Assembly: GCA_014529385.2 (NCBI GenBank)
Contig: CM043959.1
Location: 86,773,529 to 86,837,528, forward strand
Length of the DNA: 64,000 nt
Direction: 5' to 3'
Source of the DNA: Adiantum capillus-veneris
Taxonomy: Eukaryota > Streptophyta > Polypodiopsida > Polypodiales > Pteridaceae
The position numbers were made by a program, and so were the translations under genes. A model generated the notes under the pieces. It saw only the letters and a program-made list of their open reading frames with translations. It searched no databases and was not told the DNA's origin. This document shows positions 58,301 through 64,000 of this stretch, one piece after another (positions within the stretch are counted from its first letter, which is position 1; each line of letters begins with the position of its first letter).

Positions 58301-60332
58301 ATAATAAAACATGTAATCTCCTAGATCTGTCTAATGGTCATCGACTGGCTAGCACCTAACTCTATGTGGATGGTAGAATCTATAGCACAACTAATGGATC
58401 TATGGATGACATCAGCCTTTGTGACTGTGTGGGCAATGAACTGTGTGGCTCAAGATCCCTCAATGGCCGACTCTTGTCTAGCTCTAAGTCAACAACAAGG
58501 TTAATGGAAATCTCTAATGAGATATGGCTCATGTCAACCTATGGTGTGATAGGTGATCGGCTCTTTGATAGCCAAATCTTCATTGTCCGCAGTATCTCAC
58601 TAGATGTAGGTCGAGATCTCCGCACCTATGGTCGTGAATGTCTAGCTCATGTCGGCACTCACCATGGGGTAGGTCTCTCTATAGGTCATGAACATGGTTT
58701 AGATCTCTATAGGGTGGGTGTGGTCAAAGAGATGGTAGGAGATCTATGAGGATGTGCTATGGTCTATGATTTATGACCCAAATTTGTCCATGACCTCTAT
58801 AAAATATTGTGCCTCTAGTGACTGTCTAGATGTGAGCCAACCCTGGGATAAACAATCATGTGTATTGTTTCACTCAATCCAAATGAGTGTATCATCACTA
58901 GCTAATGGTCTAGTCTATGTCATCATGCAAGGCACGTGAACATGTCTAGTGGTCCTATAATAAGCTCTCTACCTGATATGTCTTAGGTCGCTCATAGGTA
59001 GTGCTACTCTTGTGAACATCTTCTAAGGTAGGCTCTACCTAATCTCGAGGTGTCTCAAGTGTCGTGGTAGGAGTCACTCTAGGAAATCCAGTCTCTGAAT
59101 TTGCGAGTGTGACATCTACTCAAGGGTGGTGGTGAGAATCATGGTCTATAAATACCTCATCTGTCCCTGTCTCGCATGGGGAATTTAAATGTTGCTCAAT
59201 CATCACTGAATCTGGTCGTGGATGTTTGTGAGCATCTATCTTAATGGCAACCTCTATCTCTATTATATCTGCAGATATCTTGGTCTCTAATGGCTTAGTT
59301 GTAATGCCAACACTCTCATGGTCATCTGCATCAGCAATATCCTCAAGTGTAGGCTATGGTGGGATGTCTACCTCTATGATAGGTGCACTAGAATCAGCCA
59401 TAAGTGTATAATTTGGCACTCCATCTATCTCTATTGGCTCAGGTATCATCTCTAGCATAGGATAAATCTCACTAGTCTGCACCTCCTTTGTAGAACAAGT
59501 AGTATCCTTTGGAATAGTCACTCTAGGTGGCTCTATGATAGTGCTCTCTGGTGTACTCGTCCTGTCGTAAATCTGGACATTTGTCTCCTTCATCTCAATC
59601 ACTCTAGACCTCAACTGATTAACTGTGCTCTAAGGCAAAATCTGTCTATGTGGTGGAGATTTGGAAGGTGACCTCGTAGGGGAAGTCCATCTAGCAGGCG
59701 TCTCGTGGACTATGTGTGGTCATCACTATAGGATCGTGGTCATGCCTTGGAGAATAGGGCAATCCCATCATCAAGAAATATATTGTACCAATTGTATCCC
59801 TATAGATCCTATTGCAAGGATCTCCAACAAGACATACCATAAGGCTCAGAGCTGGCTCAAAACGTCATGTGCTACATCCACAATCATCAACATAAGTCAA
59901 TGTGTGGTCCAGTCTACGTAACTAAACTATCCTAGGATGTACCTGGGTGTTTAAACAATCATCAGGATGTGCTCTATCTACAACATCATAAGGGCTAATT
60001 GGCACGGGCATGTATGTGGCCTTGAGCTCATCAGTGAAGAACTCAGTTGAACCAAGGTGACGTCTCTGAACTCTAAGTACCTACCATATTGAAGGGTCAA
60101 TGTCATTCTAGAAGGTGCCTTTGGTGTAGAAATGCTCGTCAAGGTCAACAAACCAAGGCATGACTCCTCTATAGCCTAAGACATGTAGCACAAGCTCAAT
60201 ATGGTGCTCTTTGCTCATCGTGGCAACTCTATCCTCATGTGGTACCTGCGTGGTGTCTCTGGGTGGTGATCTATGACTCACCATTGTATCTGATGCATGT
60301 GATCTAGCGGCCTCTGTGTCTAGTGTTCTCAC
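58301..60332 (-). pseudogene. Unrecognised decayed coding region
   Basis: Open minus pieces share one apparent orientation. Frame 60332-60108 contains HIELVLHVLGYRGVMPWFVD and continues, across a stop, as EFFTDELKATYMPVPISPYD. Frame 59614-59354 is acidic and hydroxyl-rich (EPIEIDGVPNYTLMADSSAP). I recognise no domain. It may be one decayed long gene or a transposon ORF together with 61098-60538. A plus frame at 58366-58749 (127 codons) has no recognised domain either. Confidence 0.35.
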
Positions 60333-60537
60333 AGTCTGTGGTGTGGTCTCTCCAGCCTCTCTAGCATGTGTACTAGTCGTAGAAGCCTATGATGTGGTTG
60401 TATCTCTGCATGGTAACTTTGGTGGTGCACTCATAAGTCTTTGGCTCTTGCACTTTATGTTTGCCCTTGCCTCTACCATGATCTCAACAAAGGTATGTCT
60501 CGTAGATGGTTTGGATTATGTGAATCTTAGAGGTGAT

Positions 60538-61098
60538 CTAAGTCATGGTGGTTGTGTAGAGGGTGTGGTAATCGGACCTACTATAAGAACTACTCCACAA
60601 AGGGGAATAGTGTAGTCCACACAACAATGTATAGGTAGCCTCATCACAAATGCTCCTATAGGTACCCCTCAAGGAACCTGGGGGGGTAGCACTCGTTGTG
60701 TCATAGGGAGGGTACTCTCCAAATCTAACTTTATTCCTCATGTTCATCCTCCGATCCTCATTCGCATACAATGGTCCGGTCGCAAACAGGTCCAAGGGTA
60801 CAGAATGTGGTAGCTCAAAGGTGTCTGGGCGATCCTCACGAAGGGCTAACCTGACTTGCTCTGGAATCTCCTCCATCATGCGTCTATAAGATGTACCAAA
60901 ACCATCAAGAAAGTGATCTGGCAAGGTTGGGTGTGCTTGGGCTCTAAGCATCTGGAAACTGTGTATCTCACAGTTTATGGGATGAATCTGGATGTACCTC
61001 TGTTGAGTGTCTACATGTATGTTTATAGGAAATTTGTCTAACTCACCATGACCCCACAACAGTCTATCAAATAAAGCCTTAGGATCCATGATAGCCAA
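60538..61098 (-). CDS. Hypothetical protein fragment, 186 codons, unrecognised
   Basis: Starts at the ATG at 61098 (MAIMDPKALFDRLLWGHGEL). The sequence is compositionally normal: YIQIHPINCEIHSFQMLRAQ, RRMMEEIPEQVRLALREDRP and MNMRNKVRFGEYPPYDTTSA. It has no signal peptide, membrane segment or zinc motif visible, and no motif I can assign. The stop at 60538 may be premature, since coding-like text continues beyond it in other frames. Upstream is a T-rich non-coding tract. It could be the first ORF of an unknown element or a broken host gene. Confidence 0.4.
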   Translation of the reverse strand: MAIMDPKALFDRLLWGHGELDKFPINIHVDTQQRYIQIHPINCEIHSFQMLRAQAHPTLPDHFLDGFGTSYRRMMEEIPEQVRLALREDRPDTFELPHSVPLDLFATGPLYANEDRRMNMRNKVRFGEYPPYDTTSATPPGSLRGTYRSICDEATYTLLCGLHYSPLWSSSYSRSDYHTLYTTTMT

Positions 61099-62650
61099 AA
61101 TCTATCAATCTAGATCAAATTTGGTGTCAAGGAGGTCTATATGCAAGTGCACTAGCTAGGATGTGTTATATAGTAATTGAAGGCGAGCCAAGTACTAAGT
61201 TGGGTTCACTGCGTGGTGTGAAAAAGCTCTAAAATTCGTCTCGCAACCCAAGTCTCAGTCAAAAATCAATCAACGAATCAAATTGGACTCTAATCGTGTA
61301 CAAGCGTGTGACCAATGGCTAAATTGAGGCCAAATCAAGATCTCGCGTGTGAATGGACTATAACTAGCGTAATATGGTCAATGTCGAGGCCATAAACGAA
61401 TCTCTATAGCAAATCAGGGTCAAAGGTGATCAAGCGTGGAATCTGCAATCAAATTAGGCCAAAATGGAACCATGCACGTGAACTGACTGAATGTTGACCA
61501 AAATCAAAATACGTGTACGAACAGGGTCTATGCGTGCAATCTAGCTCAAATCGGGTCAACTCTAGCGTAATTGAACAAAATCTTGCAAAATCTAACTCTC
61601 CTAGCATATCTAGTCTAAATGTGCCTGATCGTGCATAAGTGCGCGTGTACGGGGTGTGGGATGTGCGTGTGAAGCAAGGAGAAGAAACTAGAGAGAGAAA
61701 TTTATTTCTTTGTTTTTTTCAAGTTTTTGGTTTCTAGTTAAAAAATACAAAAATGAAAAAGAAAAAAACTAAATAAACAATACAAAAATAAAAAGTAAAA
61801 ATTGCTCAAAAGACAAAATAAAAGAACCAAAATTTTTACAAGATTTTTGTGTATTTTTGGTGTTTTTGTGATTTTTTAATTAAATTTTCTAAGAAAATTT
61901 ATTTATAGAGGTTTTTTCGAAAAAGTTTTGGATTTTATTTGAATTTCCTAAATTTTAAGGATTTTTCTCAATTTTTTTTGATTTTTTGGTGAATTTTTGG
62001 TTTTCATTTGAATTTGCTATTATTTTTGAGTTTTTGGTGGATTTTTTTTTTTTGTTGAAAATTTTCTCTTCTTTTTTAAATATTTTTAAAACTTTTTGCC
62101 CCCTGTTTTTTTTAAAAATTTAAATTTTTGTTGTTTTTCTATTTCTTTTGAATTTAAAATTTTTAGTTTTTTTTTTGAATATTTGGATTTTTTGCTCTTT
62201 TTTCTTTTACTGTCTGGATTTTTCTTTGTTTTTTTGTTTTCTAAAATGAAATAAAATCAATATATAATAAAATTAGAAACAAATGAAATTTAAGCTAAAA
62301 TGGAACTAAATAAAATGAAATTGAACTAAAATAAAATGCAAATCAAATAACAAATGAAATAAAATAAAATGAAAATCTTCACATAATTTTGGGATTTTTG
62401 GCTAATTTTTTGACTAATTTTGGTTTTTTTGAAGGTTTAAAAGTAAGTTAAAAAAATGACCCCAACTCGAGTCGGTGGTTGTTCACAAGCTTCGGTGTGC
62501 AATTTGACAAAGTTGTGACGATCTTTGATGAATGTGAGGGTAAGTTTTTGGGATTCGATCGAAAATCTGATTTGATGGATTTGTTGGTGAGAACCTCCTC
62601 CTGTTTTGTCTAAGGTTTAAAATTTAAAAATAAATGAAAAACCTCCACCA
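61099..62650. other. AT-rich region with strong T bias on the plus strand
   Basis: 61690-62270 is dominated by T runs (TTTTTTG, TTTTTGG) and 62270-62370 by AAATGAAAT-type repeats. No gene seen. It could be the leader of the minus-strand ORF at 61098, or simple-sequence decay. Confidence 0.5.
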
Positions 62651-62871
62651 TTGGATGTAGCGAGCTTATTATCCCCCTCTCTCCTATTCATTCTCTCTCT
62701 TCTTCTGTCCCTCTCTCTCCTCCCTTGAAAAAGGTCCACTTAAAATCACTCTCTCTCTACCCTTTCCTTTTCTCTCTTCAACTAGATTCTCTCTTATTAT
62801 CTGGAGCCCACTACTCTCACTCACACACACCCATTTTGATATTGCCTTTCGACGCCTCAAATAAGACAACG

Positions 62872-62872
<1 letters not shown>

Positions 62873-62910
<38 letters not shown>

Positions 62911-62916
62911 ACACAG
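62873..62916. repeat. (AC)n microsatellite
   Basis: 44 bp of AC with one G interruption. Confidence 0.95.
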
Positions 62917-63354
62917 ATTTTGTCACTATACTTGGCCTGACCTAATGACTTGCTTAGACAAGATGTTCCATATGGCTTGTGAAAAGTACACATACACACA
63001 CACCCTCTCTCTCTTTTGGTCACTATATATACTTAGATTGTGGATGTGGACTTTTTAGGATCTTGATTTTGGCTTTTCACCTCTTGAGCAAGCCACTTGA
63101 TCAATATACTTTGCTTTTAGTGCTACATATGGCTACGATTTGCTAAATTTCCTTGGCCCATTATACCTTATTATAAAAAAAAAATTATGCCTACTATCTC
63201 CCAGCTATTGTAATTGCCTTTTAATATACTTAATAGAGCTAATGGTTATATTTCCATGTGGTAATTACTTGGAATATTTACCTTGCTTTGGTCTCAATGA
63301 GTAAATCTGGCTATGTTGCGCAAGATGGATCTGATGAGTGTACTATTTTGTCAG

Positions 63355-63374
63355 ACTCTCTCTCTCTCTCTCTC
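63355..63374. repeat. (CT)n microsatellite
   Basis: 10 CT units. Confidence 0.9.
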
Positions 63375-64000
63375 AGTGATTGATTTTCCCTATAAAAGTA
63401 TGGTTTCACTATTTTCTAACCTATGTAATTCTCATCTCGTCATAATTGCTTCCCCTCCTTCTCTTTGCTCCTCTTACCTTGCTTTCTAAAAAACTTGACT
63501 CCACCGGAGTGCTAACTATTGGTATACAAAATAATGATGTTTGCCTTAAGAAATGGTCCATAATCGGGGTAGCAAGGATTTAATAATCATGTGATCACAT
63601 AAAACATTTTGTGAGTACCATGTGTTATTATCATATTCACATTACACTTTATGTGATTACGTTTAAGCCGATGAATGGTGACCTCATAACCCACCAAAAG
63701 CCTGCCAGGCTATTATTGTTCCGTGATGGGTTCGCTGAGATTTGGCAAAAACTCACTTGTGGGCTTGCCAGGGGGAAATCCCGGTGGGGCTAACAATTTG
63801 GGTGGTTTTTTTAGGTTGATAGGTCGCGTGAACATTTAACGTGATCATCTGTGTTAAATAGTTATCACTCAATGTTACTAACATGGTCGCGTGTTTGTGA
63901 TCACGTTAATGAGTCCCTACTAGGTAGGAAAATCTGGGTTAAAAATAGATATGCACTTCAAGATAGTTTTGACTAGGAGGGCGCACACTCTCTCTCTCTC

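Larger units (their letters stand above)
62651..64000. other. Non-coding region with microsatellites
   Basis: (CT)-rich sequence at 62650-62760, (AC)n at 62873-62916 and (CT)n at 63355-63374 and 63988-64000. No coding frame with a recognised domain. GTGATCAC palindromes recur at about 63590 and 63896. Confidence 0.55.

Noticed and set aside
62684-62926. Cys-Val repeat ORF
   Set aside because: Product of the (AC)n microsatellite.
63587-63911. Possible MITE with GTGATCAC inverted ends
   Set aside because: GTGATCAC is its own reverse complement, so apparent inverted repeats are trivial; the flanks match poorly and no TSD was found.

Overview
The window looks like nuclear DNA of a land plant with a large, retrotransposon-rich genome. 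I cannot name the species. The evidence is the plant-type Ty1/copia and Ty3/gypsy polyproteins, primer-binding sites matching the 3' end of initiator-methionine tRNA (TGGTATCAGAGC), short TG...CA long terminal repeats (LTRs), 5-bp target-site duplications (TSDs), and many (CT)n/(AC)n microsatellites. I found no convincing intact host gene, rRNA, tRNA or CRISPR array.

Layout. 1-3730: 3' part of a plus-strand gypsy chromovirus (G1) with a gag piece spliced into its pol and one LTR. 3731-5748: 5' part of a minus-strand copia element (C1). 5749-6594: remains of another LTR element (E1). 6595-13344: a complete but decayed minus-strand gypsy element of the G1 family (G2). 13345-15009: non-coding. 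15010-20296: a nearly complete minus-strand copia element (C2). 20313-31709: a gypsy chromovirus (G3, perfect 5-bp TSD) whose gag is split by a younger, almost intact copia element (C3, 24930-30479). 31710-33033: tail of an old gypsy integrase (G4).

33034-44050: a head-to-tail array in which LTRs alternate with about 2.3 kb of non-coding interior (LTR-int-LTR-int-LTR-int), resembling a large retrotransposon derivative. Its first unit carries a decayed copia element (C4) and, inside a (CT)n tract, a compact GC-rich insertion with one intact 236-codon ORF resembling an L1-type ORF1 protein (37380-38613). 44050-51740: broken C2-family copies, two of them converging as a large imperfect inverted repeat. 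51740-53750: a gypsy gag-protease relic (G5). 54055-54640: a three-unit tandem repeat. 54640-61100: unrecognised, partly coding-like relics. 61100-64000: AT-rich, strongly T-biased and microsatellite-bearing DNA.

How the parts relate. The elements form a nested series. LTR divergence, counted by eye, is larger in G3 (about 8/153) than in the C3 nested inside it (3/192), as nesting predicts. All autonomous elements here carry inactivating lesions, including altered catalytic residues in C3 protease and in G3 reverse transcriptase and integrase. The most unusual items are the ORF1-only insertion, the LTR-sharing array, the gag-into-pol chimera of G1, and the convergent element pairs that could yield hairpin RNA.
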